Positions 1-12,496 of a stretch of DNA of 64,000 nucleotides are shown in pieces; the first letter of the stretch is position 1, and each line of letters opens with the position of its first letter. Position numbers and translations under genes: made by a program. This DNA is from Apostichopus japonicus (lineage: Eukaryota > Echinodermata > Holothuroidea > Aspidochirotida > Stichopodidae). Where the stretch lies: positions 19,040,876-19,104,875 of the forward strand of contig NC_092567.1 of assembly GCF_037975245.1 (NCBI RefSeq), in the 5' to 3' direction. The notes beneath the pieces are model-generated. The model saw only the letters and a program-made list of their open reading frames with translations. It searched no databases and had not been told where the DNA came from.

Positions 1-83
1 ATACCAACTGCTTAATTTACCATGGTATATGTACCTCATAGTAAACCCTATGGGCATAGAGCAGCTGCAGTTCCTATATAAAT

Positions 84-140
84 ATATTTAATACTTAAAC
101 AATTTTACTTCGAAGTAAAATTAGTTTAAGTATTAAATAT
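84..140. repeat. Near-perfect palindrome, 28-bp arms
   Basis: The two arms are exact reverse complements centred on TTCGAA (109-114), with a single unpaired A at 123. There is no spacer, so the DNA could extrude a cruciform and an RNA would fold into a rod of about 28 pairs. It is AT-rich. It could be the tip remnant of a palindromic MITE or a small hairpin locus; the sequence alone does not decide. Confidence 0.85.
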
Positions 141-1541
141 ACAGTAATGTTGTTTTACATAATGAATGAAATATGACCGTCACACAGCATATATTTAAGT
201 GAACAATTTGAATACCATATTATAAGCACATTCCAACAAAGATACAGTTAAGTTTTTAATAAATAATATTACTAAAATAATCAATGTATGCATTCTATTG
301 AGAGGAGACTCATTTCTTATTCCATTATTTTCGGATCGTGAGTATTAAGACAGTGCAAGGAAGAAACTGCCAGTGAAAGAGGCCAGCGAAAGCAATCTTT
401 GTTTTCAACGCAAACAGGGTGTCACAAGATAATGAATATATCATGAAATGTGTCACTAACTGACTAATGCAATTCTCTTGCAGAAAATATATTGTTCTAA
501 AAACAAATTACTTTGCATATGATTATAAGATGTTTTAAAATGTCATGTTATCCTTGCAAATTGAATAATGTATGCGTTTGATGAATTTAATGAAGCCAAA
601 AGTATAGATCAGGCATGCACCCATAGGTACAACACAAAGCTATGGGATGCAATTACATTTACTTTAATGTATGTATGAACGTAGATGACTTTTAAAGCAA
701 CATCAGATTTTGAATTGATGGTTGCCAAAGTCTAATTGAATCTTTTCCAATTTTAGGGCAGAAGTTAAGTTTTGATATGTAATAAGTCTAAGGGTGAAAA
801 TATAATTGAGTGTAGTAATAATGTTAGTATTCTGAGATTCAAGATATTCACTTTAAATATATTAAAATATAAAACAAACAAAAAATATATTGAATCTCTG
901 GAATGTTCCTTTAAGGGGTATATATTTAAGATATGTTTACGTTTGCTCCTCAGTGCAGGTCTAAAAGTTAATCCATTATTTATTCCAAATCTCCAATACG
1001 CAAACGTGTCCTTTCAACTATCAGAGCTAACATTGGTTAATCATGACTTTCAAAGTGGCCATTCATGTGGCCATTTTTGTCACAGGAGTAAACACTCAGA
1101 AATACAGTGCAAGAAATGTTACCAGAATAAAAGGCTATACTGTAGGGTAGATAGGTGTGTGAAGGTAATAATTGGAGGAGACAGGTAAGAGAGGGGTGAA
1201 GTAAATCCATGGATTCGATACCCCAAAAGCTCCTGTGGGTAACTCCCATGGTTTGAGTATTATCATGCTACAATACTTACTTGTCTTGACTCCACTATTG
1301 CATTTTCCTATCTATCTAGCTTATTTACTGGTAAGATGTTTCGATTGCATTCTGGTCGTATTCTTTTGGCCCAAAATTATTCTGTTATCATTTTGAACAT
1401 ATGCCAGGTATGCTATTAGAGTGGTACCTTTAGTGTGTTAGTGGAGCTGATTAATATGCTAGTATACAACACTATTGTACTGTAACATGTAAACAAAAAT
1501 TAACAATATAATTGTCATCCTAATATTTCATTGTACCATGT
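141..1541. other. Non-genic stretch
   Basis: AT-rich sequence with short open frames only. None has splice borders together with a recognisable protein. The end (about 1150-1204) carries a copy of the splice-donor-bearing repeat R1, described separately. Confidence 0.5.
1150..1204 (+). repeat. Repeat R1 copy 1
   Basis: One of six related copies in the first 10.7 kb. The core reads GGAGACAGGTAAGAGAGG, followed by a G-rich, GTGAAGTAAA-like stretch. The core includes a consensus 5' splice site (CAG/GTAAGA). Other copies are at about 2668-2770, 3919-3984, 6344-6403, 9533-9557 (minus) and 10556-10668. Its class is unknown. Confidence 0.55.
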
Positions 1542-1700
1542 AATACTATGCAATAAAATATTATTGTGGATGTTTCATGTGATATTATTATGATACAATA
1601 TTATTGTATGATACTATGTGAAACTGGGAGTATTAATACTATATGCAACAATATTGCTGTGGATGTTTTATCTTATATTATTATGATACAATAATATTGT
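1542..1700. repeat. Two-copy AT-rich tandem repeat, about 93-bp period
   Basis: The block beginning AATACTATGCAA at 1542 recurs at 1635 as AATACTATATGCAA, with the following TGTGGATGTTT and ATTATTATGATACAATA blocks in the same order. The copies are diverged. Confidence 0.6.
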
Positions 1701-2667
1701 GATGCGTACCTTGACTGAGGTGTTTCCACAGCTTTTGACAAAAGTTACCACTTACTCTTTTCATATGCATTTCACGTTAGCATACATGTGTGTTCACATC
1801 TTAGAATGTGTTCTGTACACTTCTTCATATCCACGGATTAGATATATTTATGACCATACTCAAAAATCTGCTTTAAAGAGATTACATAATGCATTATAAC
1901 ATAGAAGCCATTATAAATTATATTAATTTATTACAATTAACTTAGATACAACTTGCACGTGATCATAAATTAAGCTGTAAATGTGTCAGGAACATACATA
2001 ATTTTGAGATAAGTGCATCCACATTATTTAGTTATATACTGTGCACAGTCCAATGTGACCTGAAAGACGCTATATTAATAAATCTCATTGTGTGTTACCA
2101 TGGCAACAGGAACATGCAGAAACTTTGGTATCAACCATGCCTGTGGGAGAAACAGCTCCCTAGCTCCTATTCATCATCGATCTGTTTTTTCGAAACCAGC
2201 AAAGGAAGTTGGCTAATATAGCACTGGAAGTGCAGTTACATTATTTATATACCCTAGTCAAGCATGTATTAATTATAGCTCATATACTAGAAACCAAGTT
2301 TGTAATCATCTCAGTTTTATTGGTTATTTTTAGTGACATAATGGCTTGAAGGCTCATAATTTTTTTTTTTTTTTGGGGGGATTAGGACAAATCAATTACC
2401 CATGCAGAGGTTGTTTGTACACATACTGTGTGTACACACACACAAATATACTAATGTACAGTTTTTGTGTCTTTCAATCTGCTTTTAATCTAAACAGTGC
2501 TTAGGTGATGGAGAATCGGTCCCTGATGACAGAAAATCAGGAAAATGATCACCAAATTGTAAGAGAGTGATAGAAATGATTGGAGGAAAATCCCACAAAA
2601 AATTAAATAGATTCAATTCTAAATGGTAGTATTGGATGGAGGGCAGTGTCCCAGAAGTAGGAAAGAG

Positions 2668-2770
2668 GGCGCAGGGTTAAAACGATTTTAATCATGTACT
2701 GTAGCTTACTGTAGTTAGATGGAAAAAGTGCATATGTAGTTTGGAGACAGGTTAGAGTATGTAAATTCCT
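2668..2770 (+). repeat. Repeat R1 copy 2
   Basis: It shares a leading GAGGGCGCA..GTTAAAA block with the copy at 10.6 kb, then the TTGGAGACAGGTTAGAG core. Here the donor-like site is mutated to GTTAGA. The shared upstream block shows that the family is longer than its conserved core. Confidence 0.5.
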
Positions 2771-2940
2771 TAGTTCATATAAATCTCTGAGAATATTGTC
2801 TCCCTTTCATATATAAACATACATGTACAGTATTGATTTTAAGTCATAAGTTACAAAGATCCAAATTCTTAAACAAATAAACACCTGAATTCTGAAAATT
2901 TAACAATCTTTGTAAATTATATATTTTTTATTTCATAGTT

Positions 2941-3030
2941 GGTTATAATAATAATAATAATAAATGAGACTTATATAGCGCCAAATCAGTAAACAAAAGT
3001 TACTGCTCAAAGCGCTTTACAAAGAAAGTA
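2941..3030. mobile_element. Short SINE-like fragment with (ATA)n head
   Basis: An (ATA)n run leads into TTATATAGCGCCAAATC and then CAAAGCGCTTTACA. This TATATAGCGC/AGCGCTTTACA pair also occurs in the larger tRNA-like element at 35565-35862, so this looks like a related truncated copy. Confidence 0.45.
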
Positions 3031-3866
3031 AATTAATTTACAAAAGAACAAGTGAAAAAATGGGTTTAAAGTAGACTTTTGAAAGTAGAAAGTTATCAGC
3101 CTTTATATTGATTCTTAACAAATTGCAATTTAATTGCTGTACATAAATCGTTCCTTTTTCAAGCTACTACGACATCCTTTTGACGGTTTATTTTTCATGT
3201 AAAATGAAGACCTTCTTACACAGCATTACTGCAATGTGCTGCAAGCCAAATGATAAGTTCTAGAATAAGGCATCCACTTGTCCTGGATTCCCTGTCTTAT
3301 ATCTTGATTTTATCAACCGATTTCAAAGGAATTTAAAATTAGGTTAGGGCTTCGAGATATGTTCAACTTACTGTTGTAACTTTGACTTCTTTACGATTCC
3401 TGTCATTTTTTACTTTTTCCTTACTGTACATATGCCTTTTTCTTTGTTTTCTCTTTTTTTTGCACTTTTCTTGGTTAACCTAGATGCAGTCAAGACTAAA
3501 ACAAGGAAAGCTAAGACCAACAAAAAGTTTAGTTTCCGTTCTTTAATTGTTGGGTGACAGGCAGAGGAATTGTTAAATTAATTTTCTTACTCAGCAAGCT
3601 GTTTCACAAATTCAAGCTTGTGTACAGTAAGAATGTGTAGCATAATCAAAGGAAGAACTTTAGTTTAGAGAGTTTGAAATTTAAATCAGTTTTATTAAAA
3701 ATTAAACTTTAAAAAGGTTTAACTCAGATTAAAATGAGGAGATGGTTATTAATGTCTAAGATATGCAATAACATGACATGACACAAAAATATCATGCTAG
3801 ATGCAATGTTGGTCTTCCGAAAGGTACTCATAAGGAAGAGGGTAATGTGTTTGGAGATGGTCATTT

Positions 3867-3889
3867 GGGGGGTGGGGGTGGGGAGGGGG
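3867..3889 (+). repeat. G-quadruplex-prone tract
   Basis: Four G runs of 4 to 6 separated by single bases make a canonical G4 pattern on the plus strand. It lies just upstream of R1 copy 3. Confidence 0.6.
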
Positions 3890-3918
3890 ATGCAGTGCAA
3901 GAATATTACCACTTTGTA

Positions 3919-3984
3919 GGCAGGGTACAGTAGATTAGAGGGGGCATGCATCTAGAGACAGGTAAGTGAGGAATGAACTAAATT
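3919..3984 (+). repeat. Repeat R1 copy 3
   Basis: Carries TAGATTAGAG..GCATGCAT, then TAGAGACAGGTAAGTGAGG and a GAACTAAA tail. The embedded GTAAGT is a perfect donor hexamer. Confidence 0.5.
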
Positions 3985-6100
3985 TTGAAATTTTCTAGAA
4001 CCCTGGTATTCAAGTGTTGCAACCCTTTTTTAGGGTTGTCAACAAATTTTGGAAAGCTTGCCAGACATTCTTTAATTTTAACACTAGTGATCAAATTAGA
4101 AACATGGTCTGCTTATCTTCCAATGTTAGAAACAGTTGTTGTCAAGAGAAGTAAAAAAATCGAAGAAAACACACAGACCTATTTTTTCACGGTTGTATAG
4201 TTGTATGCTCACCTACAGGCATTCTACTTTACCAGCAGCACTGAAGTGATTAATGTTGTTCTATTCGTTACGTTCAAGCATACAGACTGGGTTTAATAAT
4301 TGCATCTAGAATTGTCAAAACTACTATTCTAAAATTAGTTTTCAACAAATTGCTTTCTTAAATTGTCGTCAGTATACAGGCCCCACAATTAGCGTCTGAG
4401 AAACATTTCTATTAAATTGTTTCAAACATAATCCCCTGACCTTTCAAATTATTCCCACATATTTAGGAGCGGATATCGAACAGACTGACATTTGCCATAA
4501 ATTGCTTGTTGAGAATTGTGAACATAAGGCTAAATTTTGCATATTTTGAGATCATTACTGATGACTTTTAAATTAAGGCTAAAAAAGCCTCGAAAATGGG
4601 TTTATACTTCTTTCATTTCTAAACAGAACTTGTTATCGTCTATGCAGTATACCCCAGTATGAATGGAACGATCCAAACTCTCAACTTGAGGGAGATTGCA
4701 TGAAATACAGATCTGCATTTGAGATATCTATATAGGTGAAAAATCAATACCATCATATATTGTGCAAGTTGACATATTTTTGTTTAGATAAAAAACCTAT
4801 TGGGATGAAAAGGTGATGGGCGGGCGTTACTATTGTTTAGACATGTTAAGCAGTTGTTAGGATATTGATATTTTCACGCTACAAAGTCAATGATCCTTCG
4901 CACGATAAAAAAGAAAAGTGAAAACATATGTTTCCATAGAGACAATATTTTTGTGTGGAGTTCAATAGAAACATTTCATCATGCCATTCAATACTGTACT
5001 GTATATATTTATGCAAGAATGCTCTCCAGTATTACAGGTATGTTAAGTAGTACAGGGCGTCATTTTGGCAAACAGTAGGATAACAGGAAATTCACAAGTA
5101 GAAATAGATAAAAATTACAAGAGTTGTGGGTACAAGAGATTTTGTAGTGTGGACCATTCAAACTAGATTCAAACAACAGCCATATGTATGGTCTAAAGAC
5201 CTGCTTGCTGTAAGGCAACTTTCAGGCTTTTAATTCCACTTTTAAACGATACAGAAGTTTGTCTGCATTTATTAAATATCTACAGTATAAAGGTATTGTA
5301 AACAGGATTTATGTCTTTAATGTTACTGTAAAAATTACATTTATTGAGAAAGCCCAAAAAATCTTTAATTGAATGGTGAATCTCTGCTGTTTAAAGGGGC
5401 AGTTCTTAAAAATTACTAGTGTTATAAATGTTTGATAACAGTGTTCCTGAACGTTGTACAACATATAAATTAAGTTTTGTGCCCCAGAAAGTCGTCCTTA
5501 AATTTAGACTTCAGGAAGTTGGAAGTGAATTGACAGATGATTTAATCATTTATGTTATGTTAACCCAGGGAATAATTTAGCGGGTACGGCATAATGTAAA
5601 GTTGTACAACTGCATGAAAAGAGAAACAACTGTTTAAGATGTATCTTACAGTACTGCTTTCTCTTTTAATTAAGGAATCCTTGATAAACTCAAAAGAGGA
5701 TTAATCAGGAAGTTGAGGAACACTGGTGTATGCCAATGGAAACAACTTTGTTTCACTTTGACTATCTTTGACAAATCTGAATTAGATTAAATGCTGTGTA
5801 TGAAAGGAACTGTGTATATACATACATTGTACAGTGCATGGGCCATTAGGAACCTACAAAGACACATACACACAATGAGGAGGAGGAAACAGGTTTGCTT
5901 AATGGTGATACTCATTGAAGATGATGGGGTTAAATTTAATTTGGGAAAATTTACCAATAATGTTCTGTCTCTTCGAAAACATGGAGAATGTGACTGAATT
6001 CCTGCTAATTAATGAACACATCTCAGCTAGAATAATGTTATAAACATTGTAAGGGTACTAGGGTAGATCTGGAATAAAGATCGGGCAATGACCTGAAGGG
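3985..6100. other. Non-genic stretch
   Basis: Only short open frames without splice-supported or recognisable protein. I see no tRNA, LINE or TIR structure here. Confidence 0.45.
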
Positions 6101-6164
6101 GTCATTTGGGAAGGGGGGGGGGGGGAGAGGGAGAAAAATGGTTACCAAATTGTTGAAGCTACCC

Positions 6165-6403
6165 TAGGTAGATCAGAGTGCATATTTACAGGAGATGTGT
6201 TAATGAGATGTGTTACTAAGTAAATCCCATGTTTCACCATGGTAAATGTGGTTAATAATGACTTCATAAACTGCTAATCTCACATTTAAGGAGATCCCAG
6301 AATTTAGGCCAACAAAAAAGAAAACAAAGACCAATTGTTTCTTGGCTAGGTAGATCGGAGTGCATGTATGTATAGGGGACAGGTAAGAGAGGAGTGCAGT
6401 AAA
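6165..6403 (+). repeat. Repeat R1 copy 4, internally duplicated
   Basis: CTAGGTAGATC(A/G)GAGTGCAT occurs near 6170 and again near 6347, with about 175 bp between. The second occurrence leads into GGGGACAGGTAAGAGAGG. Either part of the repeat was duplicated in tandem or an insertion split it. Confidence 0.5.
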
Positions 6404-7758
6404 ATGATGCAAGGCTTGGGTTGGTTCTGTAATGCATACAGTGGAAACATTGTTAATCAGTTTTCTAGTTTGATGAATCCAAGGTGTACTGTCAGGGAGT
6501 TGTTATGGAACTGTACTGTACACCTTATATGATGCAGCCTTCCCCCTGAGGCGTACCCCTCCGAACACTTCATGCGTACATTGATACACTTACTCCACTT
6601 CTGGATTTTACAGTTTTAAACAACAGTGACTAATCTAATCAGAAAAATTGAACCATAAAATGTAATATTACACCAAGCTGCCACTCATTTGGGAGCATTC
6701 AATCAAAATAAGGCTGAGAGGAGAAGAGAGATGATATCGAGCAGGGAATAATATATCCGGCAGATATCGCATCTAAACATGCTATGCACAATGGTCAAGT
6801 TGCTATATACAAACTGTGTAAAGATATATGATTTAATTGTTTCATCACATAGATATACAAGGTGAACAAGACAATATAACTGCAAATAAGTAAAAAATGT
6901 AAAAGGAAGTAAACTAAGAAACCCTTTTAGGCTTAATCGAATAGAGTACTCACATCAAAGAAAATAGAAAACCTTAACACCTAACAAAGAACTCCCCCCC
7001 CCAAAAAAAGATATAACACTACCCCCCCCCCACCACCACCAACTCCCACCCCTTACAACGGATACATCAATAAAGGCTTTCATAGTAAAGATGCAGCTCA
7101 GTTTTCTACACAGGAATCAAAACTTACATTAAGAGAGACAAAATTATGAACCTTCAAAGCTGTAACATTAAATCTGAACACTTAATATTCCATGTGAAAC
7201 AGATGACCAGGAAGGTGGTGGGGGTAGGTGGGGGGTAGGTGGCCATGGTGGAGGAATCATGATATTTGGTACCATAAAGCATCATTTTGCGGTCTTTTAT
7301 TAAATTTCACCATTATGAAGCAAATTATTTGCTTGTAAATTAGTATTTTTGTTGCATATTCAATAATCATGCATGAACTTGCATTTTTGTATCCAAGATG
7401 GTTTTCGTACAATTTGCGGAATTGTTGCTTTTCGTATTTTGCGCATAGGGAATGAACTTTGGTACCCTTTAAATATCTACTGAAACTAACTAAAATATCT
7501 GGGCGACACAGTTTGCCAGAATTGATAGAAACTATTACCTGGTAATTATTACTGATTATAGAGCAAACATGCTTGGAGGGCATCTAAGTTATCGGTTGTA
7601 ATAAATAATAACATTTCGAACAAGATTTGTTACAGTACATTTGCATATCAAGACAACAGCAAGGTAGTAAATGAATGCTAAAGAATTCTTTTAGTGGGGT
7701 TTTCTGTTGATTTTCTTCAATATTTGTTACAATGCCATAATAAAATCTCAAAATATCA

Positions 7759-7995
7759 TTAAAGGTATGCTGTATTGGCCCCAAATATGCTAGATATTCA
7801 AATAAGCTCACCTTTGGTCAAAATTCTTAAACTGTTTATACAACCTTGGAGGAAACTTTCCTCACTGGGACATTCAGTCATCTTGTGTGTTCCTTAAAAA
7901 TTTCTGAGAACAATTTGGAGAGTAAAGACCTCCAGTAAAGAACTAAATTTGAAAACTTCTAGCAATTATTTGCGGCCTATACTAAGTACCTTTAA
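7759..7995. mobile_element. MITE family M2, copy 1 (TTAA-flanked)
   Basis: Starts TTAAAGGTATGCTGTATTGG, with the motif CCCCAAATATGCTAG next, and ends in the diverged reverse complement of this block, closing on TTAA (7992-7995). The interior carries TGGTCAAAATTCTT and GAGAACAATTTGGAGAGTAAAGACC, which recur in the copies at 11976 and 32531. There is no coding capacity. The TTAA ends recall piggyBac-type target duplications; that class is inference. Confidence 0.7.
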
Positions 7996-8976
7996 GGCAA
8001 GATTTATTTCAAACAAATAAAGGGGGGTTGCGGGCGGGAGGAAGAAGGGGGTACGTTGTCAATTTGGTTCACTTTCACTGATAGCAGAAACATATACTGC
8101 ATAAATACACACTTAATGGAATACTGTTTATCTCGAAAGCAGAAGTTGGATCATATTTTCAATAGGAAGTAAAAGTTCCTCTTTTGCAAATCATCAAAAC
8201 TCATAAAGTTACCTCTATTTGTTACCTTTAACTGTTCTCATAACATTTATCACATACTGAGCTATAGAGACTTTCTCAATTCACAATCTTCAGAATGCAA
8301 CCTTCTTTATTCCATATTTTTGTTTTTAAGCATGATATTTAGAAAACACAATAGATACAAGCTACAATACCAAGGTTGCGTTCTTTCCAGGCAAATTCTT
8401 TCATGATGATGTCACCAATATTTAGTCTGTGAATGCCGCACGCACGTAAGCACGTACAGTATTGTAACCAGCAATATTTTTTACAATGTATAGAAAATTG
8501 GATGGTTAGCAAATTCCCTTTCATGAAACCCTTTTGTTGGGCAGTGTGAACCAGAATAAGTCGGCAATATGTGTACTTTACATTGTTAGGATTTTGCTGA
8601 GCCATCCTTCTACGTCAGAGTTATTTGTGTGTAAGAAACACTATGTAATCACAGACAGGGTTGGTAGCCAATCAACGAAACAATGACACATAAAAAAAAA
8701 GGATAATAGGTCGACAAAATCTATGAAATACTTACAATGATTTTGTACTAGCTGTTAGTTAGGAGAGGAAATATATTTTTAACAGGATGAGTTTTAGTAT
8801 TTCACTAACATGGTGCAACTCTTGTGTCCACTTGATAGAATGAAAGGATGCAACAGTATACACCAACATATTAAGTCAAATGTCTTGAGGTTTTTTCATG
8901 TGATCTATTCGACATTATCCGTAATTGTAAGGGAGATGGAAGGAGGAGGAAAAGGAGAGGATGAGGCAGGGGAACG

Positions 8977-9356
8977 TTAAAGCGTGTAAAGATTCGCGCA
9001 AAAAGAAAAGTCTAATGCCGGTAATCTGACCTAGTTTCAAATGAGGTGTAACAGAAGTGTAAGACACCACCATCGATCCCAGAAAATACACACACAGCTT
9101 GCTACCATCGGTAATTAGACACTAGTGTACAGTCACTACATACAGCTGCAGTCAATACCCACAGCACAGTGTACAAACAATACAGCGATGGACATCTCAG
9201 GTCCAGCTAAAGATAACAAGGTATCACGTTTCATTACTGTACTGTCTGCATTTTGAGGCGACACGAACAAAACGTCACTTGCAAGTTGCAAGCAACGGAA
9301 AGTTAACTTTTTCATATGGCCGCACATGGTTTGGGGCGAGTCTTCAATGCCTTTAA
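8977..9356 (-). mobile_element. MITE family M1, copy A
   Basis: A 380-bp element flanked by TTAA at both ends, with imperfect terminal inverted repeats: TTAAAGGCATTGAAGACTCG read from the right end, TTAAAGCGTGTAAAGATTCG at the left. The interior (CACCACCATCGATCCCAG, ACTAGTGTACAGTCA, CATCTCAGGTC) is shared with four other copies here. It encodes no transposase, so any movement needs an enzyme supplied elsewhere. TTAA ends suggest piggyBac-type mobilisation. Confidence 0.85.
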
Positions 9357-9532
9357 CCAACTGTAGAAGACTGATAAAAATGTCTATTGATCCATTCGTT
9401 TGAAAAATTGAAATTTGACCAGCATAGCAATGGTGATTAATCATGTATACTTTGTAACAATTGTGATGGATATGTGGATCAGGAATAAAAATTCCCCAAA
9501 CTTTAATACCAGGTTTGTGTATTTACGAGTGA

Positions 9533-9557
9533 CAAGCTTACCTGTCTCCTCACAACC
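9533..9557 (-). repeat. Repeat R1 fragment, minus strand
   Basis: The reverse complement reads GGTTGTGAGGAGACAGGTAAG, closest to the copy at 10.6 kb (GGTTGTGGGGAGACAGGTAAG). It is the only inverted copy. Confidence 0.45.
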
Positions 9558-10555
9558 TCAATATTCTTGCTTTACCGTTTCTAGAGCGAACTGGTCAGCT
9601 TTAAACACTGTATGCCCTTCAATCCCTAAACAGTACAGGGATACTGACAGCTCAAAATACCCTTCATATACTGTAACACATACTGTATACATACAAAGGA
9701 CTCTGACACCATACACTTTGTTTGTTTGGTTTTCAAACACATGCTTGAAGTGTGAAATTATTTCAAAGTTCACAGGAGCTATTCAGTTTCCATTCTTAGC
9801 CACACCTTGAAGGAATCCAAAGAAATCTAGCCTACAGCTACAGTATAGTACTACTGTACATACAGTAGCTGAAACAATATCAGTATTTAGTTTAGGTTAG
9901 GTACACAGAAGTAACCATCCTTAGCATGCATTACTGCATGTAGACGAGGAAACATGGCTTTTGACAAGTTTACTGTAATATTTTAAGTGGTTAACCCCAT
10001 AATGATACCTGATTTGCATGCTTCAAGAAATATAGTACTGACATAGGTTACATTGTGTCGCAACAAGAACCAGAGTAAATGATGAATTATGAACTGCTAT
10101 ATTGTTGCCTTTCCTTTTTATAAGGAGGGAGAGGGGGAAGAGGAGGGTTCAAGCAGGAGGGGTGTGGTTGAATCAAACTGTGTTTTTACATGCACTACAA
10201 GGATTTCAGCACCGACAATGTTATCAGCTTTGATAACTATGGAAATTTCCTTGTAAACTAAATGGTTTAATAGATCTATGTGAATGAGCGGAAGTTAAGT
10301 ATTAGGTAAGTATTATGAATGGAAAAATCAAAAAAAAAATCAAAGAGAAACTACCAACTATGACATGTGTAGATATGAACCAAGAGAAAACTGAACTATA
10401 TACCCCTAACTTAAAATGTATCCAAAATTTGGAAAGACTAAAATCCTAGGTCACAGTTCCGTACGAATAACGATAAGGAAAGTCCAGATAAAAAAAAGCA
10501 TCATGCTGGCACTTTGGATGGTAGAATGAGAAAGAATGGCGTTGACCAGAGGAGC

Positions 10556-10668
10556 CGGTCATAGAGGGCGCACAGTGTTAAAAGGTTATCAGTTAGTTCT
10601 AGACACGGTAGAATGAGGGTGCTAAGGTTGTGGGGAGACAGGTAAGCCAGTCCTGAGCAAAGTAAATT
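10556..10668 (+). repeat. Repeat R1 copy 5
   Basis: Carries GAGGGCGCACAGTGTTAAAA, then GGTAGAATGAG and GGGGAGACAGGTAAGCCAG, ending AAGTAAA. It shares its leading half with the copy at 2668. Confidence 0.5.
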
Positions 10669-11650
10669 ACAAAAACTTGGTACAGTAACACTTTGGTAGC
10701 ACTGAGTCATTTGTTGATCAGCAAACCTCAAGGAAATTGCTACAAAGGTTCACACATATACACACTATCACACAAAATATGTGAATTTACTTTGCGGTTA
10801 TTTTCAAAATGTATTATAAACAGTATGACTATACCACACAGTACAGTACTTCCTTTAAAATTGTAACTTCCTGGTAAATGGTTCTGCCTATGGGCAGTAT
10901 ATTTGGTTTTACCAAGTACACTTTGACTATAACATGAATATATACTCTACAAATTACATTACTGATTCTAAAGTTACAGTTTCAGAACTTCTTACAGTAA
11001 ACTAATAAAAATTTTATTAAATATTTGTTAGCAGTATTATATGGGGTTCTGTTTAGTGTTTTTTGAAGGGTTAGGTTCTCAGGTGGAACAAACATGTAAG
11101 TAAACTGTAAAGTTTATTGCACTAGCTGTGATTTCAAGAGACGTAACTTGCTCATTGTGAAAATATGTATAGCATTGAATTAATTGCAAACTACTTTACA
11201 GTTGGCAATGAAAGCATTTATGCACAACAATAGAAGTACTGCATGGAAGAAGTAATAAGTCTAGTTTTAACACTGAGGTGATCTCCACCAGCACAAAAAA
11301 TAATTGGCAGGCCACTGCAGCACAGGTGGCACTGCCTACCTACCCTCCAATTTTGAAGGAGAGAAGGCAGGAATGATTCAGCCTCCCCCACCCCCCCTCC
11401 TCCCATCCTGTTTTAACTACTGTAAGGATTCACTCCACAGCATTGCTTCATCATTCAGTTGGATATTTGAATTAGCAAGATGCGCACCAACCGATCCAAT
11501 CATCAATGAGGAATTCCCAGAAACCATAGCACATAAAATGGTCTTACCAAACCACTAGTAAATTGCCCGTTAAGCACAAGTTTACAAAAACCAAATTCTT
11601 CTGGGTTAGTTTCCCAGACCCTAGCTGCCAGCTATCCACCCCCAACAGCA

Positions 11651-11669
11651 CCCCCCCCCCCCCCCCCCC
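11651..11669. repeat. Poly(C) run, 19 bases
   Basis: An uninterrupted C19, one of many C or G homopolymers in the window. Others include 25793-25808, 37352-37367 and 50026-50040. Confidence 0.9.
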
Positions 11670-11975
11670 GTAATCTACCAGGTTCCTCACACAACCTGAG
11701 GATTCAGACCCTGCTAAACAGGATATGGCATCGCCCAAGCAAGCCAAGTGGTTATGATTTTTAACAGCCAAATGTTCTGGTTCTAAGTCAGTTCTATTTA
11801 TAACATATCGTGATATAATAGAGTGAATATGAATTAATAGATGAAAAAAACAATTATAAAATGAGGAGGAGGAGAAGGAAAAGTGTTAAAACTTGCTGAG
11901 TAGATTATTCAATTTGATCGCATTTTAAATAAGTTCAGGAAATGAAATGTCACCAATATTATGACTCATTTCAAC

Positions 11976-12237
11976 TTAAAGGTAGTCAGTATAGGCCCCA
12001 AGTTATAGCATGCTATAATTGCTAGAAGTTTTCAAAGAGTACTTTCCTGGAGGTCTTTAAATTACTCTCCAAATTGTTCTCAGACATTCCAAATGAACAC
12101 ACAAGATGATCGACTGAGTGTCCCAGTGAGGTAAATTTCATGCAGGGTGGTAATTAATACAGTTTAAACATTTTTGACCAAATGGTGACCATATTTGAAT
12201 ATCTGGCATATTTGGGGCCAATATAGCCTTCCTTTAA
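11976..12237. mobile_element. MITE family M2, copy 2
   Basis: Opens with TTAAAGGTAGTCAGTATAGG and closes with CCAATATAGCCTTCCTTTAA. Inside are ATAGCATGCTATAATTGCTAG near the left end and TATCTGGCATATTTGGGGCC near the right. It is flanked by TTAA at both ends and has no coding capacity. Confidence 0.7.
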
Positions 12238-12435
12238 AACCAAAAGTAATTATAAGAATGCAACTTAAGAGAAATTAAGTCACTTCACTTTTGGAGGTTA
12301 TCTAGTTATTCTTGTTATGACATATTGCAGTGTAGCATAACCTATTTGTGTGACCCTTTATGCATGATTTAGAATGGTACAACAGATTTGAAAGAAAGTG
12401 AAAGTGGGCACTGATGTCCAAGAAGTGTGACAGTA

Positions 12436-12470
12436 TTAAAGGGTGTGAAGACTCCATTTCTTTTGGGGCA
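12436..12470 (+). mobile_element. Isolated M1 terminal repeat
   Basis: TTAAAGGGTGTGAAGACTC matches the right-hand terminal repeat of M1 but stands alone, in inverted orientation, about 60 bp left of a complete M1 copy. It is probably the remnant of a second insertion. Confidence 0.6.
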
Positions 12471-12496
12471 AATTTCAAAAACTGGTGCGCAGTGTA

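Noticed and set aside
9136-9444. Open frame with KGIEDSPQT..LTFRCLQ, repeated in several places
   Set aside because: It lies in MITE family M1; the frame recurs only because the copies are homologous, and it is broken in some. No transposase motif is present.
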